Of a stretch of DNA of 23,748 nucleotides, positions 17,238 through 23,748 are shown piece after piece. The DNA comes from an uncultured Eubacteriales bacterium. Lineage in GTDB: Bacteria > Bacillota > Clostridia > Monoglobales > Monoglobaceae. The position numbers were made by a program, and so were the translations under genes. A model generated the notes under the pieces. It made no database searches. It was not told the DNA's origin and worked only from the letters and a program-made list of their open reading frames with translations. The stretch lies in contig CAJKEB010000028.1 of assembly GCA_905198865.1 (NCBI GenBank), forward strand, positions 1-23,748, given 5' to 3'. Numbering within the stretch: the first letter of the stretch is position 1; the number at the start of each line of letters is the position of its first letter.

Positions 17238-17669
17238 TTAAACCGGTTCAACGACCAGCTTAACTCCTTTTATTTCAAGAACCTTGACCCTTGTCCCCTC
17301 CGGGATTTCGCTTCCGTCAGACGACAGAGCCGACCACACCGAGCCCGAAATTTTGACCTGACCTTTGTTTTCAATCCCGTCAATTGGACTGATAACCAAT
17401 GCTTCCATTCCGATAAACCTGTCCGCGTTCGTTCTCTGCGTCTTTTTGACCATCAGCTTCTTAAACACCGGTCTTGTGAAGCACAAGAGCACACCTGAAA
17501 CTATGACAAATACACCAATCTGCCAAATAATATCAAGTCCAAGCTGCGCGGCAATCGCCGCAGCTACCGCCCCGACAGCAAACCAGATGGTCACAAGCGC
17601 CACAGTTGCGGCCTCAATCACACCGAAAACAACGGCGGCAATTATCCAAACCAATCCTGCCGATGACAC
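17238..17669 (-). CDS. NfeD-like membrane protein
   Basis: A 143-residue short-type NfeD. The first about 70 residues hold membrane helices (LVWIIAAVVFGVIEAATVAL, then an IAAQLG-WQIGVFVIVSGVLL helix); residues 85-143 form an OB-fold domain (GMEALVISPIDGIENKGQVKI, GTRVKVLEIKGVKLVVEP regions). The start is GTG, set by AGGGGG eight bases upstream. It pairs with the downstream SPFH protein in a membrane complex. Confidence 0.93.
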   Translation of the reverse strand: MSSAGLVWIIAAVVFGVIEAATVALVTIWFAVGAVAAAIAAQLGLDIIWQIGVFVIVSGVLLCFTRPVFKKLMVKKTQRTNADRFIGMEALVISPIDGIENKGQVKISGSVWSALSSDGSEIPEGTRVKVLEIKGVKLVVEPV

Positions 17670-17711
17670 ATCCGATTCCCCCTTTTCAGATTATACACAT
17701 TCAAAACCTGA

Positions 17712-18176
17712 TTAATACGCGCGCTTATATCCACCGCTGCGCTTGTTGTCGTTGCTGCGCTTTAAGTCCTGAAACTTCTCGTCACTGTCATGCTTAAACT
17801 TCTGGAGCATGTCGTCAAAGCTCATCTCTCCCGAACTGTTCTTTCTCACAAATTCAAATTCTTCGGGAGGCTGAGTGCTGCGCGGCTGTGAAACGCGCTT
17901 TTTCTTTTTATCCTTCTGCTTTTTTGATTTGTCAGCCGCTTCATCTTGCTGAAGCTGTTTGATTGACAGACTGATTTTACCGTTGTCGTTTCCGATAACC
18001 TTAACCTTTACGATCTGTCCCTTCTTAAGATGGTCGCTCACGTTCTCAACAAATTCCGTTGCTATCTCGGAAATATGAACCAGTCCCGACTTTCCTTCCG
18101 GCAACTCAACAAATGCACCGAAAGACGTAATGCCCGTCACCTTCCCGCTTAAAACCATTCCTACTTCAATTTGCAT
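17712..18176 (-). CDS. yabR: S1 RNA-binding domain protein (YabR-like)
   Basis: A 154-residue protein with one S1 domain at 1-75 (GKVTGITSFGAFVEL, GLVHISEIA, GKISLSIKQ) and a Lys/Arg-rich, low-complexity tail (KKQKDKKKKR near 85-95). It likely binds RNA or ribosomes. Its place right after divIC in the yabP-yabQ-divIC-yabR order supports the name. GGGAGGG lies upstream of the ATG at a longish 13-base spacing. Confidence 0.92.
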   Translation of the reverse strand: MQIEVGMVLSGKVTGITSFGAFVELPEGKSGLVHISEIATEFVENVSDHLKKGQIVKVKVIGNDNGKISLSIKQLQQDEAADKSKKQKDKKKKRVSQPRSTQPPEEFEFVRKNSSGEMSFDDMLQKFKHDSDEKFQDLKRSNDNKRSGGYKRAY

Positions 18177-18237
18177 ATTGACTACTAATCCCTCCCGGAG
18201 AACCTTGCTCCGCTATATTTTGGTTATAATATTAATT

Positions 18238-18269
18238 ATTCTGATTATTTACTATTCTGATTATTTACT
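18238..18269. repeat. Tandem 16-bp duplication at the divIC end
   Basis: ATTCTGATTATTTACT occurs twice head to tail (18238-18253, 18254-18269). The right copy contains the divIC stop codon and the left copy lies just downstream of it, so it looks like a recent slippage duplication. Confidence 0.85.
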
Positions 18270-18659
18270 GCTGTTGGCATCAATATATACACGTTCATTC
18301 GGCTTAACCAGTCCCAACTTCTCTCTCGCCATTCTTTCGAGATATTCTGGCTCGTTAACACTTTCAAGTTCACTCTTTAAGCTTTCTGTCTCACGGTTTG
18401 CCGAAACTATCTGAGAATTTATCTCATCAATCTCTTTTTGCTTTGCGTTTATCGTATGCTGCTGACCGACCGTCACACAGATAAAATACACACAGAATAC
18501 AAATACGGCAGCTGACACAGCCAATCTTTTGATGTTTAACTTAATATGCTTTGTCTTTTCGGCAGTACGTCTGACAACGCTGCCCGACTTACTTCTTAAA
18601 TCTCTGCCCGCTGAGCGGGTACGGGATATGTTATCTCTTCCGGACGTTCTTGAAGCCAA
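18261..18659 (-). CDS. divIC: Cell division protein DivIC (septum formation initiator, FtsB-like)
   Basis: A 132-residue bitopic membrane protein: a basic cytoplasmic tail (1-44), one membrane helix (46-64), a coiled coil (66-102) and the conserved EPEYLERMAREKLGLVKPNE segment (103-122). It acts with FtsL and DivIB in septum assembly. The start is TTG, chosen because an in-frame stop lies five codons upstream and AAAGG is about 10 bases away. The N-terminal arm is longer than usual. A consensus promoter at 18812-18840 leaves a leader of about 145 bases. Confidence 0.92.
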   Translation of the reverse strand: MASRTSGRDNISRTRSAGRDLRSKSGSVVRRTAEKTKHIKLNIKRLAVSAAVFVFCVYFICVTVGQQHTINAKQKEIDEINSQIVSANRETESLKSELESVNEPEYLERMAREKLGLVKPNERVYIDANSSK

Positions 18660-18811
18660 CTTATATCAACCTTTCTATATTTAGTATTTCTCTGTTTTGT
18701 AATTTTCAACGGTTCTCTTCCGAAATAAATCAAATATGTATAATACCGGACTGCCCGAAATACATATGACTGTTTCACAAACAATTCGGACAACTATAAT
18801 ACTACAAATAT

Positions 18812-18840
18812 ATTATATATTAAGCTTTCTGCTTTGTCAA
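18812..18840 (-). promoter_or_regulatory. Consensus sigma-A promoter of divIC
   Basis: TTGACA (18835-18840), 17-base spacer and TATAAT (18812-18817) on the minus strand, just downstream of the yabQ stop. It lets division gene divIC be made in growing cells apart from the upstream sporulation genes. The 145-base leader to the TTG start has no obvious fold. Confidence 0.9.
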
Positions 18841-18867
18841 TGAAAAAGTCTGCGAAATTATTACAAA

Positions 18868-19431
18868 TCATTGATTGATTTTCAGCTTGCCTTTATGTTT
18901 CTTAAGACTCGGCTTTATCCTGATTCGGTTTTCAATTTTTGCTTTCAGAATCTTACCGTAAGTATCAAACACCTTTGAGCTTTCACGCGTGTGCCACACC
19001 ACCACTCGAATGGGCCGCCGGACTGTTTTAAGAAGCAAATTCAGCGGGAACAGAATGATTTTTATCGCAAAGCAAATTCCTCTGATAAACAGTCCGTATG
19101 CCTTGCGTAGCAGCTGCATAACCATATCGCCGAACAAGAGCTTGTATATAAGCGCTCCGAGCCCCACTCCCAAAAAGCTGTACCATCTGACCATTCCGGA
19201 ATTCTCTTTGAAGGCTAAGACATACATAATTATTCCGAGAGCTGCAAACCATGCCGTATCTTCAAGATATACAAAAATCGCCGGTACCGATTTTTCTCTC
19301 CGTCTTGCCCGCAGAAAATCATATGCAATCGTCATTATAACTCCGCACAATACCGACCAAAACATATATCCGAGTTCACTTGTTTTTTCTATTTTTTCTA
19401 TACCTTCAATAACATTCATACTTTTATCCAT
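18868..19431 (-). CDS. yabQ: Spore cortex biosynthesis protein YabQ
   Basis: A 187-residue membrane protein with about four helices (around 20-40, 52-70, 82-98 and 115-135) and a basic C-terminal tail, with the YDFLRARRR motif after the first helix that marks YabQ. In Bacillus it is needed for cortex formation and is made in the mother cell. The ATG at 19431 has only a weak ribosome site; a second in-frame Met is four codons later, so the start is uncertain by 12 bases. It lies 61 bases after yabP. Confidence 0.93.
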   Translation of the reverse strand: MDKSMNVIEGIEKIEKTSELGYMFWSVLCGVIMTIAYDFLRARRREKSVPAIFVYLEDTAWFAALGIIMYVLAFKENSGMVRWYSFLGVGLGALIYKLLFGDMVMQLLRKAYGLFIRGICFAIKIILFPLNLLLKTVRRPIRVVVWHTRESSKVFDTYGKILKAKIENRIRIKPSLKKHKGKLKINQ

Positions 19432-19492
19432 AGCGTTTATCTATCCGGCAAAAATACGCCGTGTTATCCTTTCTTAATAATTTATTTTTTTA

Positions 19493-19783
19493 TCATCTGA
19501 AAAGCCGTCCTAAAAATCCGCCCGATTCACCTCTTTCATTCTTCGCTTCCTCCATATACTCGACCTTGTCTACCTCGCCGTCAATCACAAGCTGCCCGTC
19601 ATCAACGCTTAAACGGCTGACTTTGAAGTCAAAACCTGTCACAATCATTACACCCATGCTTGTGTACACGACTACCTTTTCTTCGTTAAAGCTCTCCACG
19701 TCCTCAACGCAATTAATTTTTATACGGTTCCTGTTCTCAATCAATACCGTATGCTTGATTTGTGTATTTCCGCCGTTGTCCAT
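19493..19783 (-). CDS. yabP: Sporulation protein YabP
   Basis: A 96-residue protein of the YabP/YqfC family: an all-beta core with IKHTVLIENRNRIKINCVEDVESF (residues 9-32 region), MIVTGFDFKVSRL and DGQLVIDGEVDKVEY. AGGAGG lies seven bases upstream of the ATG. In Bacillus yabPQ are transcribed by the mother-cell factor sigma-E; I could not pick out a sigma-E promoter in the 60-odd bases to the mecA terminator. The heat-shock RNA-binding gene (rqcP/hslR) that usually precedes yabP is absent here. Confidence 0.93.
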   Translation of the reverse strand: MDNGGNTQIKHTVLIENRNRIKINCVEDVESFNEEKVVVYTSMGVMIVTGFDFKVSRLSVDDGQLVIDGEVDKVEYMEEAKNERGESGGFLGRLFR

Positions 19784-19848
19784 ATGTCCGCCTCCTTAAC
19801 CTTTTTAGTTATATAATATTCACATAGGCGGACATATATTACTAAGAT

Positions 19849-19890
19849 TAAAAAAGGAGTTCCGGGCGACTTTCGTCACCTGAAACTCCT
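19849..19890 (-). terminator. Terminator of mecA
   Basis: A 16-position stem with 15 pairs (19855-19870 with 19875-19890), GAAA tetraloop, followed on the minus strand by six T and then A. It separates mecA from yabP. Confidence 0.95.
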
Positions 19891-19908
19891 GATTATGTAT
19901 GTATGAGT

Positions 19909-20535
19909 TTATACAAAATATTCTGCCAGAACCTCAACTGCGTTATCTTTAATCATGACCTCTGCAAGCTCGTTCAAACGTCCGTGCGATATCAAGGTCT
20001 TTTCCTGCCGGTCGGAAAATTCAAGCATTACTTTTTCAATTTCGAGCATTGATAACCTATCCTCGGGAATAAGCAGCATATAATATTCATCGCCGAATTT
20101 GTACAGTGTGCTGATACCGAAGAACTCTCTTGAAATAGCGTCCGCTGCATGGCACACATTTTCAAAGTCAGTAAACTTAAATATCCGCTTGCCTATAACG
20201 CTGTGCGCAGACGGCGCCGCCTTAAGTCTGGTTCGCTTAATCTTGCCTTTATACGAGCAATTGTCTATCGCACGGCTTAAATCGCCATCGCTGAACACTT
20301 TTGTGATAAGCATTCCAAAGCCGTCCGTCTTTCCGGGTATAGCCTCCACAAACAGCTTTGCACCGTCAACATAGAATTCAGCGTCCCTTTCCGCAAGTTT
20401 AATCGCTGTTCGGAACATATCCTGAATTTCCGGTGTGTTTGACGAAATACTCTTTATGTCGACCTTCCACTCCCTGGCTTCGTCAACATCTATCAAAACT
20501 TTAATTTTATTTTCACTAATTTTCTCAATCCTCAT
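19909..20535 (-). CDS. mecA: Adaptor protein MecA (ClpC adaptor)
   Basis: About 208 residues. The N-terminal substrate-binding domain (1-85) starts MRIEKISENKIKVLI, a glycine/lysine linker follows (105-125), and the C-terminal domain (about 130-208) matches the ClpC-binding half (FENVCHAADAI, YMLLIPEDRL). It delivers proteins to the ClpCP protease. The frame is open eight codons further (to 20559), but the ATG at 20535 follows GGGGGA and matches the family N-terminus. Confidence 0.92.
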   Translation of the reverse strand: MRIEKISENKIKVLIDVDEAREWKVDIKSISSNTPEIQDMFRTAIKLAERDAEFYVDGAKLFVEAIPGKTDGFGMLITKVFSDGDLSRAIDNCSYKGKIKRTRLKAAPSAHSVIGKRIFKFTDFENVCHAADAISREFFGISTLYKFGDEYYMLLIPEDRLSMLEIEKVMLEFSDRQEKTLISHGRLNELAEVMIKDNAVEVLAEYFV

Positions 20536-20623
20536 ACAAATTCCCCCGGGATATTTCAAACCGAAAATAATTGAACTTCAAATATAGAATATATATATCC
20601 AAACATATGTATCGTATAAAAAC

Positions 20624-20651
20624 ATTATAACTAAAAAATTTTAGAATTCAA
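20624..20651 (-). promoter_or_regulatory. Probable promoter of mecA
   Basis: TTGAAT (20646-20651), 16-base spacer and TATAAT (20624-20629) on the minus strand, leaving a leader of about 80 AT-rich bases. The 230 bases between the next terminator and this box hold no gene that I can support. Confidence 0.55.
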
Positions 20652-20782
20652 TGCAAAATAAATGGAAATAATAAATTGTTATTTGACTGTAAAATTTAAG
20701 AAAAAGCCTGTAACAATTTAGAAATGAACCGTAACATACAAAAACACCGACACATAAATATATAAAAACGAAAAATAACGTC

Positions 20783-20819
20783 AAAAAAGGACAAACCTTA
20801 TGTATAAAAGGTTTGTCCT
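20783..20819 (-). terminator. Terminator of the rsmD-coaD operon
   Basis: AGGACAAACCTT pairs perfectly with AAGGTTTGTCCT (20788-20799 with 20808-20819), followed on the minus strand by a six-T run. It lies about 75 bases after the coiled-coil gene. Confidence 0.93.
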
Positions 20820-20895
20820 CAAAAACCGCAAAAACAACACTGCACTGCAAAACCTGAAGCGCATAAAGTGCATATATTATATTAAAACTGCCGTA

Positions 20896-21414
20896 TTACT
20901 CTATAGTCTGCGGAGCTTCTGCCGAAGCAATGCTTTCGGTATTCAGTGCGCCGTTGTTTCTCATTTCGTTTCTGTTGTTTCTGACAATATTGACACACTG
21001 TTCAAGATCTTTCATAGAAGTCATAACTACTTTTTCAACAGTTTCGAGAAGATTATCGGCATACTGATATGAAGAATCCGAAACCTGCTGTGCATTTGCA
21101 CGCGCGTTTTCAATTATCTGATTACCCTGAACAATAGCCTTTTTGGTAATCTCGTTCTCGTTAACCATTGCAATAATTCTGTCTTCTGCCGATTTAATGA
21201 GGGCGTCAGACTCAGCCTGTGCCTCCTGCAAAATTCTCTGTCTCTCTTCCTTTATCCATTTTGCTTGCTTCAAATCGTCAGGAAGCTTAAGCTTGATTTC
21301 CTGAAGAACATCAAGCAGCTCGTCTTTTTCAAGAATACAACGACCTGAGAATGGAACAGACGCACCCTTGTCAATTATATCCTCAAGTTCATCCAATAAT
21401 TCTAATGCATCCAC
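20896..21414 (-). CDS. Coiled-coil protein of unknown function, coaD-linked
   Basis: A 172-residue, wholly soluble, mainly helical protein: a conserved N-terminal LLDELEDIIDKG-x-VPFSGRC-x-LEKDELLD segment (5-40) and a long coiled coil (45-140) resembling ATP synthase b or V-type H subunits, which is how such proteins are often labelled. It has no membrane anchor and no nucleotide-binding motif, so an ATPase role is unsupported; a scaffold like DivIVA is an equal guess. The start is GTG, preceded by AGGAGG eight bases away. Position after rsmD and coaD recurs in Clostridia. Confidence 0.85.
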   Translation of the reverse strand: MDALELLDELEDIIDKGASVPFSGRCILEKDELLDVLQEIKLKLPDDLKQAKWIKEERQRILQEAQAESDALIKSAEDRIIAMVNENEITKKAIVQGNQIIENARANAQQVSDSSYQYADNLLETVEKVVMTSMKDLEQCVNIVRNNRNEMRNNGALNTESIASAEAPQTIE

Positions 21415-21445
21415 TTTAAATACCTCCTTGAATATTTAATCCGGC

Positions 21446-21934
21446 TTAGTTACCCAAATTTTTAAACCGGCCTTTTATAATAGGGATTAAGCAGCTTGGA
21501 ACCAGCCCGTCCAAACAACCTCCATACTTTGCAATTTCCTTAACAATACTGGAGCTTAAAAACATGTATTCCTTGCTGGTGTGCAGAAACAAAGTCTCCA
21601 ACTCCTCGTATAACGCCTGGTTTGTAAGCGCCATCTGAAACTCGTATTCGAAATCCGAGACCGCTCTTATCCCCTTAATAATTACCTGTGAATTAATTTC
21701 CTTCATAAAGTCAGCCAACAGCCCCGAAAAAGAACGAATCTCAACGTTATTCATATCTTTGGTCACAAGTTTAAGCATCTCGACACGTTCTCCGACCGAA
21801 AACAACGGAGTCTTGGAGTTGTTGATAAGTATCGCCACAACCACCTTATCAAACAGCTTAGACGCTCTTTTAATAACATCTAAGTGCCCGTTTGTGCAAG
21901 GGTCAAAACTACCGGGATACACAACAGTTCTCAT
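21446..21934 (-). CDS. coaD: Phosphopantetheine adenylyltransferase (CoaD)
   Basis: A 162-residue enzyme of the nucleotidyltransferase fold that makes dephospho-CoA from ATP and phosphopantetheine. It shows YPGSFDPCTNGHLDVI (T/H-x-G-H motif with His17-region), KGIRAVSDFEYEFQMA and the FLSSSIVKEIA motif for ATP phosphates. The frame is open 13 codons further, but the ATG at 21934 is the family start and AGGTGA precedes it, lying inside the end of rsmD. The rsmD stop is four bases away, so translation is probably coupled. Confidence 0.97.
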   Translation of the reverse strand: MRTVVYPGSFDPCTNGHLDVIKRASKLFDKVVVAILINNSKTPLFSVGERVEMLKLVTKDMNNVEIRSFSGLLADFMKEINSQVIIKGIRAVSDFEYEFQMALTNQALYEELETLFLHTSKEYMFLSSSIVKEIAKYGGCLDGLVPSCLIPIIKGRFKNLGN

Positions 21935-21938
21935 ATTA

Positions 21939-22508
21939 TCACCTCTGCATAATCGTGATGACTGTCTTGCCATATTTGGCCGATTTTATTATATTAAACT
22001 TTGTATCGGTTATGTCCTCTCCACCCGCTTCGGTTTCAACAACGATAATACCATTGTCCGAAAGCAGACTGTAGCTATAGATTTTTTCAAGCGTAGGCTT
22101 GAGCAATCCTTTATTATACGGCGGGTCAAGGAAAATTATGTCAAATTTGTTTTCAGATTTGCTCTCCGCAGCAAATCCGCCCAAATACAGTCCGTCAAGA
22201 AACTTAAGCGAATCGGCTTTATAAAGCGACGCATCGGCGTCAAATCCGCTTCCGAGCAAATTTTTTCTGACCACATTATAAGCCTCCGCATCATGCTCAA
22301 CAAATACAGCATGAGCGGCGCCGCGGCTCAGCGCCTCAATTCCGAGTGCACCGCTTCCCGCAAACAAATCAAGAATGTTCAAGCACGGAAAACGCATCTG
22401 TATAATATTAAAAAGCGATTCCTTAACTCTGTCTGTGGTAGGGCGAGTGTTATCTCCGACCGGCGGCAAAAGCTTGTATCCGCGTCTTTTTCCGGAAATA
22501 ATACGCAC
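21939..22508 (-). CDS. rsmD: 16S rRNA (guanine966-N2)-methyltransferase RsmD
   Basis: A 189-residue Rossmann-fold methyltransferase that modifies G966 of 16S rRNA. It has an N-terminal RIISGKRRG region, TRPTTDRVKESLFNI, the SAM-binding LDLFAGSGALGIEALSRG and the catalytic LDPPY. The start is GTG at 22508, with GGGGGA six to seven bases upstream; the frame is open to 22547 and a TTG lies two codons earlier. It is the first gene of the operon with coaD. Confidence 0.95.
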   Translation of the reverse strand: MRIISGKRRGYKLLPPVGDNTRPTTDRVKESLFNIIQMRFPCLNILDLFAGSGALGIEALSRGAAHAVFVEHDAEAYNVVRKNLLGSGFDADASLYKADSLKFLDGLYLGGFAAESKSENKFDIIFLDPPYNKGLLKPTLEKIYSYSLLSDNGIIVVETEAGGEDITDTKFNIIKSAKYGKTVITIMQR

Positions 22509-22557
22509 ATTCAATCCCCCTTTACAGGAATATACTCTCACAAACATATTCTATATA

Positions 22558-22586
22558 TTTATATATCAAATTCGAGCTTTTGTCAA
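22558..22586 (-). promoter_or_regulatory. Promoter of rsmD-coaD operon
   Basis: TTGACA (22581-22586), 17-base spacer and TATAAA (22558-22563) on the minus strand, about 50 bases before the rsmD start. This separates the operon from the upstream RNA gene. Confidence 0.88.
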
Positions 22587-22693
22587 GCGTTTTGATTAAA
22601 TTTGTCATTATTACTCAAAAAAATGTAATTTTACTTAAAATAAATATATCCCGAAAATAAATATACCCCGCGATAGCCGTAACATGGTTAAAG

Positions 22694-22860
22694 TAAAAAC
22701 CTGGAAACCAGGTGGGATTCGCTCTAAGACTTTACAAGTCCACTGGACACCAAAAGGTGTGAGGCATGTGCGCCGTCTTCAGAAGGTAAAATCCCTTAAA
22801 AAATTTGTTGGTTTTACATTAATTCCATAAATACGTACAACGCAGGGATATATTCGATTT
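22694..22860 (-). ncRNA. Unassigned stand-alone structured RNA (about 167 nt)
   Basis: An extended -10 promoter (TGATATAAT, -10 at 22867-22872; TTGTAT -35 at 22889-22894; 16-base spacer) points at about 22860. The RNA ends in a terminator: ACCTGG/CCAGGT stem (22699-22713), then T5 (22695-22699). Inside, AAGGGATT (22790-22797) can pair either with ATCCCT (22844-22849) or with AATCCC (22714-22719). The second choice closes a multi-branch domain with small hairpins CTTC/GAAG, GGC/GCC, ACACC/GGTGT and GACTT/AAGTC. No plausible protein frame is seen. Size and isolation fit a 6S-type RNA, but I see no decisive match; it lies upstream of rsmD, so the Rfam ylbH leader is another thing to test. Confidence 0.68.
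22695..22713 (-). terminator. Terminator of the 167-nt RNA
   Basis: ACCTGG-TTT-CCAGGT on the minus strand followed by five T, abutting the AATCCC segment of the RNA. Confidence 0.75.
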
Positions 22861-22866
22861 AATTAT

Positions 22867-22894
22867 ATTATATCACAAATTTTTAAAAATACAA
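22867..22894 (-). promoter_or_regulatory. Extended -10 promoter of the 167-nt RNA
   Basis: TTGTAT (22889-22894), 16-base spacer, and TGATATAAT with the -10 hexamer at 22867-22872 on the minus strand. Confidence 0.75.
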
Positions 22895-22984
22895 CCCTAA
22901 ATTTAAAAAATATTGTTGAAAATTTTAACATAATGTCTAAATATTATTTTAAAAAATAAAATTCAAAATTTCATATCAGCAAGC

Positions 22985-23341
22985 TTATTCAGATAAAATA
23001 TTCTCAACAGTATACGGCAAAACCGTTTCTCTCGCAAGCATTCTCATTGCATAAACCGCTTCTGATATTGTTGCAAACTTATTCTTAACCAGCTCTTCCT
23101 CTTTCGTGTTTCCTGTACTGTCAATCAGCTCAGCGCTTAAGCCAAACGGCCGGTATTTAGCATTGTCAAACCTTAATTCATACTTCACTTTCATTTTTTC
23201 GCCGTTTATATCTACGTCATAAAAGCATTTGAGATCAATCTCAAAGTTTATCTTACCGCGGCGAACAAAAACCTCTCCGTCACTAAACTCTGCATTGTCA
23301 TTACGAACTTCAATTTGATTAAAATCTGAAAAATTAAACAT
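22985..23341 (-). CDS. Hypothetical protein (118 aa)
   Basis: A soluble protein of 118 residues that I do not recognise. It looks like a beta-rich N-terminal half (IEVRND-AEFSDGEVFVRRGKINFEID) followed by a helical C-terminus (ISEAVYAMRMLARETV). No signal peptide, cysteine pair or catalytic motif stands out. The frame is open to 23434, but the ATG at 23341 follows AGGGTGG and the extra residues are a low-complexity hydrophobic stretch that overlaps the promoter, so I reject them. It has its own promoter (23406-23434) and a leader with a small hairpin. No neighbour suggests a role. Confidence 0.72.
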   Translation of the reverse strand: MFNFSDFNQIEVRNDNAEFSDGEVFVRRGKINFEIDLKCFYDVDINGEKMKVKYELRFDNAKYRPFGLSAELIDSTGNTKEEELVKNKFATISEAVYAMRMLARETVLPYTVENILSE

Positions 23342-23405
23342 TTTACCACCCTTTAAAAATATTAAGATACACTTCAAATATGCTGCACTTCGCAGCAGCA
23401 ATAAT

Positions 23406-23434
23406 AATATAATAAAATTTATCCCATTTGTCAA
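23406..23434 (-). promoter_or_regulatory. Promoter of the 118-aa gene
   Basis: TTGACA (23429-23434), 17-base spacer and TATATT (23406-23411) on the minus strand, leaving a 55-60 base leader that carries a GCTGC/GCAGC hairpin near 23382-23398. Confidence 0.82.
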
Positions 23435-23650
23435 AAATAGTTTTGTAAAGCTTCGTTTAACGCAGATTTTACGCGGTTTTTGGCGAAATTATATTAAATT
23501 CGTGTAATGCTTTTGTAATATTGAAAACCGGAATAATTCATAAATTTACTCGAATTTTACATTATACAGTATATTTTTAGTATTTATACCGTATTTAGGT
23601 TTAGATTTCCTTATAGTTGTAAAACAAATATGTATTTTAAGATATATGAA

Positions 23651-23683
23651 GCGGGCTGCTGCGTGAACAATCGCAGCAGCCGC
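23651..23683. repeat. GC-rich hairpin next to the terminal repeat
   Basis: GCTGCTGCG (23655-23663) pairs with CGCAGCAGC (23672-23680) around TGAACAAT, extended past one bulge by GCGG/CCGC. No T run on either side, so it is not an intrinsic terminator. It may belong to the same dispersed element. Confidence 0.6.
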
Positions 23684-23690
23684 TGTTCCA

Positions 23691-23738
23691 TAATACAAAT
23701 TATAGTTTGACGCGCACAAACCTTTTAGGAAAAGGTTT
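23691..23738. repeat. Terminal inverted repeat, right copy (hairpin)
   Basis: Reverse complement of the left copy at 32-79: the 28 bases 23711-23738 are identical and 23691-23710 match at about 15 of 20 positions. It holds the same AAACCTTTT/AAAAGGTTT hairpin. Confidence 0.8.
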
Positions 23739-23748
23739 AAAAATCTAA

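Larger units (their letters stand above)
23435..23748. other. Gene-free AT-rich end region
   Basis: No coding frame with a ribosome site is visible on either strand. It contains the GCTGCTGCG/CGCAGCAGC hairpin (23655-23680) and the terminal repeat copy at 23691-23738; the rest is AT-rich sequence without evident structure. Confidence 0.7.

Noticed and set aside
18596..18793. Minus-strand open frame of 65 codons upstream of divIC
   Set aside because: It overlaps the start of divIC out of frame, has no ribosome site, and lies in the leader after the divIC promoter.
20788..20819. AAAAGGTTTGT shared between the operon terminator and the terminal repeats
   Set aside because: Only 11 bases are shared and the flanking arms differ; the hairpin is explained as a terminator.
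21759..22595. Plus-strand open frame of 278 codons
   Set aside because: Antisense to coaD and rsmD, which carry full family motifs.
23655..23680. GC-rich hairpin as an intrinsic terminator
   Set aside because: No T run follows on either strand.

Overview
The window reads as a chromosomal contig from a spore-forming member of the Clostridia (Bacillota). The evidence is the yabP-yabQ-divIC-yabR sporulation/division cluster, strong AGGAGG-type ribosome sites, near-consensus TTGACA-N17-TATAAT promoters, T-rich intrinsic terminators and a moderately AT-rich composition with very AT-rich gaps. One secreted multi-domain pectate lyase suggests a plant-polysaccharide-degrading, perhaps gut, lifestyle; that is inference. 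The two ends carry the same roughly 48-bp hairpin repeat in inverted orientation, which fits a contig that breaks at a dispersed repeat.

Left part (1-2650): a probable remnant of a secreted-protein C-terminus, an unannotated 49-codon gene (339-488, +) whose terminator lies inside the opposing gene, a PD-(D/E)XK-like sce7726-family protein, and a CLC-family transporter with features of the fluoride/proton antiporter branch. Upstream of these is a tRNA-Leu/tRNA-Gln unit with its own consensus promoter and a terminator.

Middle-left (2650-7730): the pectate lyase, then a MATE exporter. The MATE gene is preceded by a consensus promoter and a two-hairpin leader. The leader's first hairpin excludes the base of a terminator, and its two loops are complementary. 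I read it as a guanidine-IV (mepA-type) riboswitch controlling the exporter.

Long minus-strand run (7726-19783): read in the direction of transcription it holds yabP, yabQ, divIC, yabR (S1 protein), an NfeD/SPFH membrane pair, yebC, an unassigned structured RNA or attenuator, a YhaO/YhaN-type nuclease-ATPase pair (SbcD/SbcC-like), an Asp23 protein, fatty acid kinase FakA and RecG.

Right part (19849-23748): mecA; the rsmD-coaD-coiled-coil operon under its own promoter; a second unassigned stand-alone RNA of about 167 nt with extended -10 promoter and terminator; and an unrecognised 118-residue protein. No CRISPR array, prophage or intact insertion sequence is visible. The least explained parts are the two structured RNAs (15239-15370 and 22694-22860); the best-supported regulatory find is the MATE leader.
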